In this document: positions 16,205 to 21,884 of the stretch, piece by piece
How the letters are laid out: every line of letters begins with the position of its first letter
Numbering within the stretch: position 1 is the first letter of the stretch
Virus record (IMG/VR): IMGVR_UViG_3300006641_000198
Location: 1-22,552 of that record
Source: a virus
DNA length: 22,552 bases
Strand: one strand, 5' to 3'
Program-made: the position numbers and the translations under genes
Notes under the pieces: model-generated
Told to the model about the DNA's origin: nothing
The model's database searches: none
The model's input: only the letters and a program-made list of their open reading frames with translations

Positions 16205-16469
16205 TTGCTTTACCTAATACAAATGAACGCACCTGAATAGCATCTCCGTCCTGACCTGTTAATTCTGTTCGTGCAAGTTTGGGGCGAATATACTCCTGTA
16301 AATCATTCCACATCTTTGCCCTCTCAATAGGCTCAAGTTCTGCAATATCTTGGCAAATAGTTTCATCTAAAAGGCTTAAAACCTTTTCAAAACGACTTAT
16401 AAATTCCTGCGTTTTTTTATTTCTTTTGCCTTTTGGCTTATAACCAGAATGACCTTTTTTGAATGGCAT
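16188..16469 (-). CDS. terS: terminase small subunit
   Basis: This 93-aa protein is probably the DNA-recognition subunit that brings the terminase to the packaging site. It begins MPFKKGHSGYKPKGKRNKKT, a very basic stretch with a G-x-x-P pattern, followed by a helical pair (EFISRFEKVLSLLDETICQD and ELEPIERAKMWNDLQEYIRP). This basic N-terminus plus K-x-x-L-A-R-T near the end is common to short terminase small subunits of Bacteroidota phages. It is shorter than many, but directly precedes the large subunit with a 17-bp overlap. It is the first gene of the late operon, about 100 bases downstream of a consensus promoter. Confidence 0.75.
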   Translation of the reverse strand: MPFKKGHSGYKPKGKRNKKTQEFISRFEKVLSLLDETICQDIAELEPIERAKMWNDLQEYIRPKLARTELTGQDGDAIQVRSFVLGKASDRNK

Positions 16470-16492
16470 ATAATTGAATATAAATTATATCT

Positions 16493-16510
16493 AAAAAAGT
16501 AGCGGCTACT
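16493..16510 (-). terminator. candidate weak attenuator hairpin with T-tract in terS leader
   Basis: On the minus strand AGTAG, loop CCG and CTACT form a 5-bp stem, followed directly by a run of T ending at 16493. It lies about 25 bases before the terS start and about 60 bases after the predicted transcription start. It resembles a small intrinsic terminator or attenuator, but the stem is short, so strength is doubtful. Confidence 0.3.
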
Positions 16511-16516
16511 CCTTTC

Positions 16517-16550
16517 GTTTCACCGTTACCCCAACCTAACTAAGGGAAAC
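16517..16550 (-). repeat. nested inverted repeats in terS leader
   Basis: On the minus strand GTTTCCC (16550-16544) can pair with GGTGAAAC (one bulged T, ending at 16517), enclosing a second stem GTTA/TAAC around an eight-base G/T-rich loop. The element lies in the predicted 5' leader of the late transcript between the promoter and terS. Function unknown; candidates are a translation control structure or a terminase recognition site. Confidence 0.35.
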
Positions 16551-16572
16551 AACGCCCTCCATGAAAACATTG

Positions 16573-16604
16573 CAAAGATATAAAACATTTTTAAAAGAAA
16601 CAAA
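16573..16604 (-). promoter_or_regulatory. late-operon promoter, Bacteroidota type
   Basis: On the minus strand TTTG (16604-16601) and TATCTTTG (16580-16573) are spaced by 20 bases, an exact match to the TTTG-N19-21-TAnnTTTG pattern of Bacteroidota primary sigma factor promoters. Transcription would start near 16566, giving about a 97-base leader before terS. It is the likely driver of the whole structural operon. Confidence 0.75.
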
Positions 16605-16740
16605 GAAAGTGAAAACAAGTTTTAGAAGAAAATCAAAAGAAAGAAAGAAAAAGACCCAATGAAAAACAAACTCCTCGCTGCAATAGCAGCATTTACCTGA
16701 GCCAAACATCTTCTATCTTTATTAAGTGATGCAAGTTTAT

Positions 16741-16850
16741 TTAAACACAAAACCCCACCAATATAACTTGATAGGGTCGGGTGAAGGTTTTGCTCGGACG
16801 TTTCCGATAGTATGTTTAATTACGATTATGACCCTATCACAAGTTAAATC
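16741..16850 (-). ncRNA. candidate structured small RNA or long leader
   Basis: A long stem closes this stretch: TAACTTG plus ATAGGGTC (16764-16778) pairs with GACCCTAT plus CAAGTTA (16830-16846), giving 15 pairs with a 2-base bulge (16838-16839). Inside is a hairpin TCGGA-CGTT-TCCGA (16794-16807). On the minus strand a consensus promoter at 16857-16888 would start RNA near 16850, so the 5' arm of the long stem begins within about 5 bases of the RNA end. That arrangement, a terminal stem at the transcript start, is typical of stable small RNAs and 5' structured leaders. No RNA family is recognised. The 3' end is not clear; a GTTTAAATAAAC palindrome lies near 16740. Direction is inferred from the promoter. 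Confidence 0.45.
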
Positions 16851-16856
16851 GTGCAG

Positions 16857-16888
16857 CAAAAATACACAAAACATCAATCCACAACAAA
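16857..16888 (-). promoter_or_regulatory. minus-strand promoter upstream of structured RNA
   Basis: On the minus strand TTTG (16888-16885) and TATTTTTG (16864-16857) are separated by 20 bases, fitting TTTG-N19-21-TAnnTTTG. Start is predicted near 16850, at the foot of the long stem. It could also feed the late operon as a second promoter. Confidence 0.55.
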
Positions 16889-16944
16889 AATAACTAAAAA
16901 TAATTAGCCTGACTTTCAAGCAGTTACACGGCTAACCAAAAATA

Positions 16945-16964
16945 TTTACATTTTATTTTGTAAA
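16945..16964 (+). promoter_or_regulatory. inverted repeat over the -33 box of the early promoter, possible operator
   Basis: TTTACA (16945-16950) and TGTAAA (16959-16964) are inverted repeats separated by 8 bases. The right arm overlaps the TTTG of the early plus promoter. A similar palindrome overlaps the -33 region of the promoter at 22128-22162, with the shared word TTTTGTAAA. A repressor or activator could bind both, but only two examples exist. Confidence 0.35.
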
Positions 16965-16989
16965 CCTATTAATATTTAATATACATTTG
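16957..16989 (+). promoter_or_regulatory. early-operon promoter, Bacteroidota type
   Basis: TTTG (16957-16960) and TACATTTG (16982-16989) are spaced by 21 bases, matching the Bacteroidota promoter pattern. Transcription should start near 16996, about 26 bases before the first early gene at 17022. Confidence 0.7.
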
Positions 16990-17021
16990 TACCGTCAAAC
17001 TAAACAACTAAACAAAACAAC

Positions 17022-17216
17022 ATGAAAGCACTGGTAAAATTTAAGAACAAAAACAATAACGTATTAGCAATAGTGAACAGGTCTTTTTCAAGAGGCGGAG
17101 TTCATTATTACAACCTTACATTAAATTCATTGGAAAATGTTTTAGATTTCAAAGCAGGCGAAACTAAACTTTTTAACGAAACCGAAATAGATAAACTAAC
17201 TTACATAATGTCATAA
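17022..17216 (+). CDS. small protein of unknown function, first early gene
   Basis: This 64-aa protein begins MKALVKFKNKNNNVLAIVNR and has alternating strands (GVHYYNLTLNSLENVLDFKA) suggesting a small beta-rich fold. No family recognised. The ATG follows AACAAAACAACATGAAA, the same 17-base start context found at 18952, with no Shine-Dalgarno sequence, as expected in Bacteroidota. First genes of early operons often encode host take-over or anti-defence proteins, but there is no sequence evidence here. Confidence 0.6.
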   Translation: MKALVKFKNKNNNVLAIVNRSFSRGGVHYYNLTLNSLENVLDFKAGETKLFNETEIDKLTYIMS

Positions 17217-17273
17217 TAAAAAACAGGGTGCAGCATCTGAACAACTGCAATAACAATCAAAACCAAAACAACC

Positions 17274-17456
17274 ATGAAACTAACAACACTCGACATTATC
17301 ATTAACAACGAACCACGCATTAACTCCGCGTGTAAACTATCTAACCTTATGCCTTTACTCAAAATAGAGGCGAGAATACTTGGGGTGAAGATTAACACAC
17401 TAAGCGGATTAAAGAAGTGTTACAGGGCTTTAAATCGTTCAATAATTTTAAACTAA
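17274..17456 (+). CDS. small protein of unknown function
   Basis: This 60-aa protein starts MKLTTLDIIINNEPRINSAC and ends CYRALNRSIILN; the C-terminal half is helical and basic. The ATG follows an A/C-rich stretch (CCAAAACAACC) like other early starts here. Its TAA overlaps the next ATG (TAATG), which supports translation of both. No family recognised. Confidence 0.5.
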   Translation: MKLTTLDIIINNEPRINSACKLSNLMPLLKIEARILGVKINTLSGLKKCYRALNRSIILN

Positions 17457-18067
17457 TGAATTGCAATAATCTTTATTATATTCAATATTCAAAAGGCATT
17501 GAGTATCTTGAAAAGGCTATTATGTTTTGCGATTTGGGACAACGTGGAATATTATCTAAAATAATACAAGTTCATAGAGATGAAATAAATAAAATGCAAT
17601 TACAAAGCCTCGTTGTAATTAATCCAACTAAAACAGAATTAGGAACAATAAGAAGCGCATTTAAAAAAATTGTAAGAGCGTATTATTTAACTCCAATATC
17701 AAAAATATTAAAAAGCAAAATTAATGCCATTGACCCAGATTTTATTTGTGATGAATTAACAGATGATGAGTATAGTAGAATGTTGGATATTTATTGGGCT
17801 GAGAAAAAGGAATACTTAGACAGCCCATATTTAAAGCTAAAAGAAGAATTAAACAAATTGTGCGACAAAACAGAAATACCGGATTTTATTATATCATCTA
17901 AAATACTTTTACAAAGAAAAACAAACAATAATTATTTTACAAGGAATGAACTTGAAAACGAATTAAATGAACACCTTAACTTATTAATGCTAAAAGAATT
18001 TCAAAACAAAAACGAAGAATTTATAAAAACTAATCTAAACCCCAAAAACTATGAAACCAGTAAATAA
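17456..18067 (+). CDS. protein of unknown function, helical, lysine/asparagine-rich
   Basis: I choose the ATG at 17456 because it overlaps the previous stop (TAATG); an upstream GTG at 17417 would lie inside that gene. The 203-aa product begins MNCNNLYYIQYSKGIEYLEK and appears to be mainly alpha-helical (FKKIVRAYYLTPISKILKSK, then LKLKEELNKLCDKTEIPDFI). No motif or family stands out. Codons are more A/T-rich than in the neighbours downstream, which may indicate a recent acquisition. The end overlaps the next gene by 17 bases. Confidence 0.6.
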   Translation: MNCNNLYYIQYSKGIEYLEKAIMFCDLGQRGILSKIIQVHRDEINKMQLQSLVVINPTKTELGTIRSAFKKIVRAYYLTPISKILKSKINAIDPDFICDELTDDEYSRMLDIYWAEKKEYLDSPYLKLKEELNKLCDKTEIPDFIISSKILLQRKTNNNYFTRNELENELNEHLNLLMLKEFQNKNEEFIKTNLNPKNYETSK

Positions 18068-18296
18068 CAAAAGTATGCTTGCCTTTCTGTTTGACCAAAT
18101 GGAAAAACTAAACGCAAAAGAAATTTCGGTAGAGGAAGCAAAGGCACAGGCTAACCTTGCCAAACAAGCCAATAACTCTTTAAGGTATGAATTAGAGCGT
18201 TCTGCTATACTAATAAAGATAGACGAATACAACTCTTTAAACACTACAAAAACAAAGATTGAGTTAAGAGAAGTTGAAAGTAAAAACTTTGACTAA
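18051..18296 (+). CDS. small conserved-looking helical protein
   Basis: This 81-aa protein starts MKPVNNKSMLAFLFDQMEKL and continues with a heptad-like helix (NAKEISVEEAKAQANLAKQA, NNSLRYELERSAILIKID). The pattern suggests a coiled coil or small DNA-binding helix bundle. I have an impression that such short proteins are frequent in Bacteroidota phage early operons, but no function is known to me. It overlaps the preceding gene by 17 bases and the next start by TAATG. Confidence 0.6.
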   Translation: MKPVNNKSMLAFLFDQMEKLNAKEISVEEAKAQANLAKQANNSLRYELERSAILIKIDEYNSLNTTKTKIELREVESKNFD

Positions 18297-18469
18297 TGAT
18301 TGACATCTGGGAAACATACTACTGCGAAAACTGCGGACATAAAGTAGTCAGCAACTGCGGAAACCCTTTACACGGCTTTGAGAAAGGCTTAGATAATATG
18401 CAGGTCTGCGAAGATTGTTTAACCGAATTAGAAAAGGAAGCAAATGATACTGATGAATATGTGGATTAA
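18296..18469 (+). CDS. small zinc-ribbon-like protein
   Basis: This short gene encodes 57 aa. It begins MIDIWETYYCENCGHKVVSN and has C10-x2-C13 and C38-x2-C41 (QVCEDCLTE), two CxxC pairs separated by 24 residues, the arrangement of a zinc ribbon, with one extra cysteine (C21) between them. The start overlaps the preceding stop as TAATG, and its end overlaps the next gene by 26 bases, so it is translated within the early block. Zinc ribbons of this size often bind nucleic acid or proteins; the target is unknown. Confidence 0.65.
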   Translation: MIDIWETYYCENCGHKVVSNCGNPLHGFEKGLDNMQVCEDCLTELEKEANDTDEYVD

Positions 18470-18758
18470 GAAAAAGACCTACTCACAGGAACGGGCGGAC
18501 AGATTGAACGCGGAAAAGGCAATCATGGAAGCTAAGAAGGAAAAGTTAGTGCCGGATAGGTTAACTTCGCTATGCTGCAAAGCAACGATTACAACTATCT
18601 ATAACCCGAAAGCTATGGAGAATGAAGTCCGCACAATCAGAATGTGTAATAACTGCAAAAGCGAAGCACCTAAATTAGAACTATTCCACGAATTAGATTA
18701 CGACAAAATACCACAGTTTTATATTGACTTACATAATCACTCAACACTAAACAAATGA
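18444..18758 (+). CDS. zinc-ribbon-like small protein
   Basis: This 104-aa protein begins MILMNMWIKKKTYSQERADR (ATGs at 18453 and 18459 are alternative starts) and has a Lys/Glu-rich helix, then two cysteine clusters: SLCCKATITTIYN near 42-54 and MCNNCKSEA near 68-76. The CC ... C-x2-C spacing suggests one zinc site. The C-terminus is acidic and aromatic (FHELDYDKIPQFYID). It follows another zinc-ribbon gene with a 26-base overlap. No family assigned. Confidence 0.6.
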   Translation: MILMNMWIKKKTYSQERADRLNAEKAIMEAKKEKLVPDRLTSLCCKATITTIYNPKAMENEVRTIRMCNNCKSEAPKLELFHELDYDKIPQFYIDLHNHSTLNK

Positions 18759-18889
18759 ACCAATACGAAAAGGAAATGCTCGAAGAGTATCATGAAGCGG
18801 CTGAACGCTTTAAAAACTTATGCTATCTGCTATTCATTGCAGGAATGGTCTTCGGAACTATCGGAACTTTAATTTACATTAATCTTTAA
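18755..18889 (+). CDS. small single-pass membrane protein
   Basis: This 44-aa gene starts with an ATGA overlap on the previous stop. The product has an acidic helical N-terminus (MNQYEKEMLEEYHEAAERFK) followed by one hydrophobic helix (LLFIAGMVFGTIGTLIYI) to the end. It is too short to assign a family. A role in superinfection exclusion or membrane anchoring is conceivable but not shown. Confidence 0.5.
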   Translation: MNQYEKEMLEEYHEAAERFKNLCYLLFIAGMVFGTIGTLIYINL

Positions 18890-18894
18890 AAAAG

Positions 18895-18925
18895 TTTGCA
18901 GAACTAAAAACTATTACTAACTTTG
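18895..18925 (+). promoter_or_regulatory. internal early promoter before the recombination genes
   Basis: TTTG (18895-18898) and TAACTTTG (18918-18925) are spaced by 19 bases, fitting the Bacteroidota consensus. Transcription would start near 18932, 20 bases before the ATG at 18952. It allows the recombination block to be expressed separately from the first early genes. Confidence 0.7.
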
Positions 18926-18951
18926 CACCCCTAACTTAAAAACAAAACAAC

Positions 18952-19227
18952 ATGAAAACAGAACTCGAATTATTAAAAGAATGGATTACCGAACAGCGTC
19001 ACAACTACACTATCACTAACTTTGAAAGTGACGAAAAGAAACTCGAAGCAATAGAAAGACAGCTAACTTTAAATGAGGTTATGCTGCAAATTGCAATCTT
19101 TGAAAAGATGACATCCAACGCGGTTATTGAAAGTTGGGGCAAAGAAAATAAGATGCCAGACTATATGCACATCAGCCCTGAACAGAGAAAACTATTTGAC
19201 GAATTATTTGAAAATCGTAACAAATAA
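18952..19227 (+). CDS. helical protein of unknown function
   Basis: This 91-aa protein begins MKTELELLKEWITEQRHNYT and is almost entirely helical and charged (EAIERQLTLNEVMLQIAIFE), ending HISPEQRKLFDELFENRNK. No family recognised. It is the first gene after the internal promoter, with start context AACAAAACAACATGAAA identical to that at 17022. Its place ahead of the annealing protein and exonuclease suggests a DNA-metabolism accessory, by context only. Confidence 0.6.
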   Translation: MKTELELLKEWITEQRHNYTITNFESDEKKLEAIERQLTLNEVMLQIAIFEKMTSNAVIESWGKENKMPDYMHISPEQRKLFDELFENRNK

Positions 19228-19259
19228 ATCACTATCTTTAACACTAAACTAAAAATAAA

Positions 19260-19529
19260 ATGACAGACAAACTATTCTGCGGAAGCGGCAAAGAACAACA
19301 AACGAAATTCGGCAAGATGCTGAAAATCTCATTCTCTAAAAAAGACTTAGATATGCTAAACAGCCAACTAAATAACGGGTGGGTAAACTGCGTAGTAAAA
19401 GAGAAGAAAGACAAAGTTGAAGGCAAGCCTACTCACTACCTTGAGATTGATTTATGGAAACCCAAAGAGGGCGCAGCAGGAACGACTGTAAACCCGGTAG
19501 TAACACCTAATCAAGATTTTCCTTTTTAA
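19260..19529 (+). CDS. small protein with SSB-like acidic-aromatic C-terminus
   Basis: This 89-aa protein does not look like a normal OB-fold SSB, but its last residues (NQDFPF after a Pro/Thr/Val linker) resemble the C-terminal tip D-D-(I/L)-P-F of single-strand DNA-binding proteins, used to recruit partner enzymes. The core has a strand pattern (KFGKMLKISFSKKDLDMLNS, then WVNCVVKEKK and THYLEIDLWKPK) followed by a flexible linker (GAAGTTVNPVVTPN). The gene sits directly before ERF annealing protein and YqaJ exonuclease, where SSB genes are common. I infer a single-strand DNA or partner-binding role, not proven. An unrelated unknown protein with a chance tail is the alternative. Confidence 0.5.
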   Translation: MTDKLFCGSGKEQQTKFGKMLKISFSKKDLDMLNSQLNNGWVNCVVKEKKDKVEGKPTHYLEIDLWKPKEGAAGTTVNPVVTPNQDFPF

Positions 19530-19541
19530 ACTAACAAGGGC

Positions 19542-19584
19542 GCAGGGGTGATGGGTATATTTGAGGCTACTACGTCACCCTTGC
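19542..19584 (+). repeat. 10-bp hairpin in the leader of the ERF gene
   Basis: GCAGGGGTGA (19542-19551) pairs with TCACCCTTGC (19575-19584) with one G-U pair, around a loop of 23 bases. A competing upstream arm CAAGGGCG (19535-19542) could pair with the same right arm. The loop contains TATATTTG, a promoter-like word without a convincing -33 box. Two mutually exclusive stems in front of a start codon (19608) suggest leader control of translation. Confidence 0.4.
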
Positions 19585-19607
19585 CAACCCTCTAACTAAA
19601 CTAAACC

Positions 19608-20135
19608 ATGAAAAACATAGCAATCGCCTTAGTAAAGGCACAAATGGAAATGGATACCGCCACAAAAGGTTCTAAAAACCCGTTTTTTAAATCTTCTTAC
19701 GCTGACTTAAATGCAATACGTGAGGCGTGTATTCCTGCACTTAATAAACACGGAATTGTAGTATTGCAGCCAACAGTTCACATTGACGGTAAAAACTTCG
19801 TTAAAACACTTTTACTGCATGAAAGCGGTGAACAGATTGAAGGGCTTACTGAAATCATTTACAATAAGGCAAATGATGCACAGGCGCAAGGTTCTGGTAT
19901 TACTTACGCAAGGCGTTACGGTTTACAATCTCTTTGCAACGTTGGAGCAGAAGACGATGACGGAAATCATGCAAGCGCACCCGCAAAAGTTGAAAAGCCT
20001 AAACCCGCATTTACTATTGAAAAGTTCCAAGCAGCATTCGACAAAGGCTTTGACATTGCGAAGATTAAAGAAACACACTACGTAGCACCGGATATTGAAG
20101 CAAAGTATTTACTATTTAAAAACGCACAGAAATAA
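19608..20135 (+). CDS. erf: ERF family single-strand DNA annealing protein
   Basis: This 175-aa protein is an ERF-type recombinase, which anneals complementary single strands in phage recombination and genome circularisation. The family hallmarks are present: NPFFKSSYADLNAIREA (24-40), then an alternating core (GIVVLQPTVHIDGKNFVKTL), and QGSGITYARRYGLQSLCNVG followed by AEDDDGNH (94-121), the most diagnostic element. The C-terminal 50 residues are variable and end with a basic helix, as usual. Its stop overlaps the exonuclease start (TAATG), matching the annealase-exonuclease pairing of lambda Beta/Exo-like systems. Confidence 0.92.
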   Translation: MKNIAIALVKAQMEMDTATKGSKNPFFKSSYADLNAIREACIPALNKHGIVVLQPTVHIDGKNFVKTLLLHESGEQIEGLTEIIYNKANDAQAQGSGITYARRYGLQSLCNVGAEDDDGNHASAPAKVEKPKPAFTIEKFQAAFDKGFDIAKIKETHYVAPDIEAKYLLFKNAQK

Positions 20136-20761
20136 TGGAAGCACACGAACAATTATCACCTGAATGGTTTAAGCAAAGACATGGAAAGTTCACGGCTTCG
20201 GAGTGCCACAAACTACTTGGGATAAAGGGATTAGGCGAAACAGGAAAGTCTTATTGCTTCAAAAAAGCGGTTGAATTATTATATGGTGAAAATGAAGAAG
20301 AAAGATTTTCATCATTTGATACTGAGCGCGGAATACGCTTAGAACCCATTGCCTTTGCTAAATTTAAGGAACTAAAAGCAGCTGAATTTATTAATGTTGA
20401 AAAAGCTATATTCTTTCCATACGGAGAAAATGCTGGGGCTTCACCGGATTGTTTAGTTGGACCTGATGCAATAGGTGAGTTCAAATGCCCACGTTCTGAA
20501 AAGTTCTTTCGATTAGTAGCAGAAGGTATTGAGGCAATCGACAAAGAGTATATTGCACAAATGCAAATGCAAATGTTATGTAGTAATTCAGTCCGCGCCC
20601 ACTTTTTCAACTATCTTATTTTTAACGGTGAGGAATTTTACCATGAGATTATAGTTCCCCGTGACGAGGCAATGATTGAAAAGATAAAGGAACGCATTGA
20701 TGAAGCGGTAAAAGTGCGTGATGAATACGTTAAACAATTACAAGCAAATATTCAGTTCTAA
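20135..20761 (+). CDS. YqaJ-like viral recombinase exonuclease
   Basis: This 208-aa protein is a lambda-exonuclease-like (YqaJ) 5'-3' nuclease that makes 3' tails for the annealing protein. WFKQRHGKFTASECHKLLG (11-29) is the family start; GIRLEPIAFAKF (66-77) carries the acidic helix; ASPDCLVG (102-109) holds D105; IGEFKCPRSE (113-122) holds E115 and K117; EYIAQMQMQM (138-147) holds the Tyr/Gln motif. These match the PD-(D/E)xK arrangement. It appears intact and is joined to ERF (TAATG) and to the next gene (TAATG). Activity is expected from complete catalytic residues. Confidence 0.92.
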   Translation: MEAHEQLSPEWFKQRHGKFTASECHKLLGIKGLGETGKSYCFKKAVELLYGENEEERFSSFDTERGIRLEPIAFAKFKELKAAEFINVEKAIFFPYGENAGASPDCLVGPDAIGEFKCPRSEKFFRLVAEGIEAIDKEYIAQMQMQMLCSNSVRAHFFNYLIFNGEEFYHEIIVPRDEAMIEKIKERIDEAVKVRDEYVKQLQANIQF

Positions 20762-21105
20762 TGACACCAGACCAACAGGCAATAAAACACATTGATGAAT
20801 GTGTAAAGGAATACAGACAAATGGAAGTATTAGAAGGTAACAGGCTAAACGAACTATTAAGAGAGATTTCTGGAACTTTGCACTATCTTGAGGGAGTAAG
20901 GTCTGAAGTCCATAATGAGTGGCAGATATTAGTATCTAAATTGGTTTCTGAGGGTAATTCAGTTGCAAGGGCAGAAAACCAAGCTCACATAGAATTTCCA
21001 TTAATGTATTTACTAAGGCATAAAATGAATAGTTCTTATGAGGTAATCGGAGCAATTAGAACAAACATAAGCTATCTAAAATCTGAGCGCAATGCCACGA
21101 TGTAA
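20761..21105 (+). CDS. protein of unknown function in recombination block
   Basis: This 114-aa protein begins MTPDQQAIKHIDECVKEYRQ and is helical throughout (EVHNEWQILVSKLVSEGNSV, then a segment ending in RHKMNSSYEVIGAIRTNISY). No motif or family is recognised. It starts within the exonuclease stop (TAATG) and overlaps the NinG gene by 14 bases, so it is made with the recombination enzymes; a structural or accessory role for them is plausible. Confidence 0.6.
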   Translation: MTPDQQAIKHIDECVKEYRQMEVLEGNRLNELLREISGTLHYLEGVRSEVHNEWQILVSKLVSEGNSVARAENQAHIEFPLMYLLRHKMNSSYEVIGAIRTNISYLKSERNATM

Positions 21106-21646
21106 GTCCTGCAAAACAAAGTTTGAGCCGAAGTTCTTTTTGCAAAAGTTTTGTTTAGGAACGGAGCAATGCAAGGTAGATGCCACGATGTTTGGAATAG
21201 CAGAGGTAAAAAAGAAAAGTGAACGTGACTGGCAGAAGGAAAAGAAGGTACTGAAAGAGAAACTGAAAACTCACAAAGATTATTTAAAAGAGTTGCAGAT
21301 TGTTTTTAATACATATATCCGTCTTCGAGATATTAATAAAGGCTGTATAAGCTGCGGGCGTTCTTTGGTAGGGGTAAAGTTTGATGCCGGACATTTTTAT
21401 TCTGTTGGCGGAAATCCTGCACTCAGATTTAATGAGAATAATGTTCACGGGCAGTGCGTTCACTGTAACAGAGATAAGCACGGAAACCTACTTGAATATG
21501 CTGAAAGGCTACCAGAAAGAATAGGACAAATAAGATTTGATGTTTTGAAGATGGAAAGAAACAACGTTTTAAAACCAAGTATTCAGGAATTGATTGCAAG
21601 AACCGCACACTATAAAAGTTTAATTAAAATACTATCAGAAAAATGA
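21092..21646 (+). CDS. ninG: NinG/Rap-like recombination endonuclease
   Basis: This 184-aa protein matches NinG (Rap, also called Orf), a nuclease of lambdoid phages that processes recombination branches. A zinc-binding N-terminus (C4, C7, C21, C27 in MPRCKSCKTKF and FCLGTEQC) is followed by a lysine-rich helix and then an HNH-like core: C85/C88 (GCISCGRS), DAGHFYSVGGNPALRFNEN (98-116), VHGQCVHCNRDKHGN (118-132) with C122/C125. Spacing between cysteine pairs fits the family. It overlaps the preceding gene by 14 bases and the next by 4. The call is firm on the HFYSVGGNPALRF signature. Confidence 0.9.
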   Translation: MPRCKSCKTKFEPKFFLQKFCLGTEQCKVDATMFGIAEVKKKSERDWQKEKKVLKEKLKTHKDYLKELQIVFNTYIRLRDINKGCISCGRSLVGVKFDAGHFYSVGGNPALRFNENNVHGQCVHCNRDKHGNLLEYAERLPERIGQIRFDVLKMERNNVLKPSIQELIARTAHYKSLIKILSEK

Positions 21647-21879
21647 AATTAAGCGAAACTTTATTTATCGGTGTTGTAATAATCTTAATATTCGCACTTG
21701 GTTTATATTGCGGAGATAAGGACAAAATTTGTCCAACGCTACAACTTAACCCGGAAGCTGCGTTCATTCTCGAAAGTGTGGAAAAAGATACGTTAATCCA
21801 GTCCTACATTCTTAGCCCGACATTCAGAGAAAGGACACGCCAAGCCGTAAAAGAATTTAACCAAAAACACCATAAATAA
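21643..21879 (+). CDS. single-pass membrane-anchored protein of unknown function
   Basis: This 78-aa protein has one N-terminal membrane helix (LFIGVVIILIFALGLYCG, residues 7-24) and a soluble C-terminal domain (ESVEKDTLIQSYILSPTFRE, then RTRQAVKEFNQKHHK), so it is likely anchored with the C-terminus outside the cytoplasm or, if reversed, inside. It overlaps the NinG stop by 4 bp and is followed 5 bases later by a lipoprotein gene. That pairing recalls spanin genes, but the soluble part is short and the location is early, so I leave the function open. Confidence 0.6.
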   Translation: MKLSETLFIGVVIILIFALGLYCGDKDKICPTLQLNPEAAFILESVEKDTLIQSYILSPTFRERTRQAVKEFNQKHHK

Positions 21880-21884
21880 CTAAC

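Larger units (their letters stand above)
16470..17021. other. divergent control region without a convincing gene
   Basis: This stretch of 552 bases separates the late minus operon from the early plus operon. It holds three predicted promoters (two minus, one plus), a structured leader in front of terS, and a candidate structured RNA near 16764-16850. A short plus-strand frame at 16659-16700 (MKNKLLAAIAAFT, then a stop) looks like a beheaded signal peptide or chance. A 60-codon minus frame at 16737-16919 crosses the structured RNA and its promoter and is not convincing. The purine-rich tract at 16590-16650 is notable but has no clear function; packaging or replication sites could lie here. Confidence 0.7.

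Noticed and set aside
16659-16700. Short frame MKNKLLAAIAAFT resembling a signal peptide
   Set aside because: It stops after 13 codons and is not followed by a coherent frame; too short to support a gene.
16737-16919. 60-codon open frame on the minus strand in the control region
   Set aside because: It runs across the promoter at 16857-16888 and the structured RNA, its start is upstream of the predicted transcription start, and the peptide has no coherent domain or coupling to neighbours.
17201-17398. Hydrophobic 65-codon minus frame opposite 17274-17456
   Set aside because: It overlaps the plus-strand coding gene, has no promoter or coupled neighbour, and hydrophobicity arises from reading A-rich codons on the opposite strand.
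19556-19563. TATATTTG as a promoter before the ERF gene
   Set aside because: There is no TTTG 19-22 bases upstream and the spacer is GC-rich; the word lies in a hairpin loop, so I treat it as part of the leader only.
20251-20610. 119-codon minus frame opposite the exonuclease
   Set aside because: The opposite strand holds a complete YqaJ-like nuclease with catalytic residues, so this frame is a shadow.
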